Source of the DNA: a virus
Virus record (IMG/VR): IMGVR_UViG_3300034356_001231
Coordinates: 1 to 64,000 of that record
DNA: 64,000 nt
Direction: 5' to 3' (one strand)
In this document: positions 63,726 through 64,000 of the stretch, piece by piece
Numbering within the stretch: the first letter of the stretch is position 1
How the letters are laid out: every line of letters starts with the position of its first letter
Notes under the pieces: model-generated
The model's database searches: none
What the model saw: only the letters and a program-made list of their open reading frames with translations
What the model was told of the DNA's origin: nothing
Made by a program: the position numbers and the translations under genes

Positions 63726-64000
63726 TAAGCACCCATTGTAAATTTCTGCCAGTCAATCGCATTTTTTATCACGAAATTTCTATTCATAATAGACTTGATA
63801 ATTGAATCTAGCAGTTCTATTTTTTCTTGTTGATAACCAATCTTAAGAGATAGATTGATAATGTCTTGGTCGGCTTCTAGATACATAGGAATATCGCTTT
63901 TAAGCACCATTCCTTTTGGAGGGAGCTTCCAACCCTTGTCTTTAGTTTCTTCGTTCGGCCCCTGAGTCAAAAACTCATACTTATCTAGTTTGAGTTGTCT
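63725..64000 (-). CDS. uvsY: Recombination mediator UvsY, C-terminal part
   Basis: The last 91 codons; the frame is open beyond 64000, so the start lies outside. DKYEFLTQGPNEE..., then VLKSDIPMYLEADQDIINLSLKIGYQQEKIELLDSIIKSI (two stretches) and MNRNFVIKNAIDWQKFTMG align with the C-terminal helices of T4 UvsY, which loads UvsX on gp32-covered DNA. Position next to uvsW supports it. Confidence 0.8.
   Translation of the reverse strand, partial: RQLKLDKYEFLTQGPNEETKDKGWKLPPKGMVLKSDIPMYLEADQDIINLSLKIGYQQEKIELLDSIIKSIMNRNFVIKNAIDWQKFTMGA

Overview
This window is a piece of a large, strictly lytic T4-superfamily myovirus genome. The diagnosis rests on a T4-type replication and recombination set: gp41 helicase (3' part, window start), gp61 primase, RNase H, gp44/gp62 clamp loader, gp45 clamp, RegA, gp46/gp47, UvsW and UvsY (3' part, window end). 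It also has the late sigma factor gp55 and matching late promoters (TATAAATA). Several conserved small genes resemble those of marine T4-like phages. The B12-dependent (class II) ribonucleotide reductase together with ThyX, TalC-like transaldolase, PhoH and AdoMet decarboxylase-like genes recalls T4-like phages of alphaproteobacteria and cyanobacteria. An alphaproteobacterial host is my guess only; the window does not prove it.

Layout, left to right. 1-1001: end of the helicase gene and small early genes. 1130-15282: late-promoter-driven block of virion and head-interior proteins; many begin with a T4 internal-protein-like capsid-targeting and prohead-protease peptide. They include a KxDG nucleotidyltransferase, an adenylyltransferase/ADP-ribosyltransferase fusion and a Dps ferritin. 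15285-25316: early block with primase, many tiny genes, ThyX, an HNH homing endonuclease and class II RNR. 25297-30647: a GIY-YIG protein, a hyperbasic microprotein, secreted cell-wall enzymes (RlpA-like, M15-like), ClpP, methyltransferase and glutaredoxin. 30657-36174: AdoMet decarboxylase-like gene, then an operon for nucleotide-heptose synthesis and transfer. 36216-40425: RNase H, PhoH, Cas4/RecB-like exonuclease and conserved small genes. From 40412 nearly everything is on the minus strand: dCMP deaminase-like gene, 22 tRNA or tRNA-like genes (41165-44252) interspersed with small secreted or membrane proteins, small early genes, and regA-62-44-45. Next comes a tightly coupled cluster (49090-58380) holding a TET/JBP-like dioxygenase, class II amidotransferase, amidoligase, GNAT, ParB-like protein, ADDT-like protein, P-loop kinase and glycosyltransferase. 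It ends with def, 46, 47, 55, uvsW and uvsY.

How the parts work together. Early promoters of host sigma70 type (mostly TTGACT-N16/17-TATAAT) precede early genes; gp55 with the clamp would fire TATAAATA promoters upstream of virion and injected proteins. Replication, recombination and nucleotide-supply genes (RNR, ThyX, deaminase, MazG, glutaredoxin) form the DNA factory. The dioxygenase/kinase/ADDT/amidoligase/GAT-II/GNAT/GT set is best read as a post-replicative DNA base hypermodification pathway. The heptose operon would make an activated heptose for LPS, virion or DNA glycosylation.

Most striking points: (i) the hypermodification cluster; (ii) the complete nucleotide-heptose operon; (iii) a covarying two-hairpin RNA leader shared by two unrelated homing endonuclease genes; (iv) the adenylyltransferase-ADP-ribosyltransferase fusion with an internal protease-site-like peptide.
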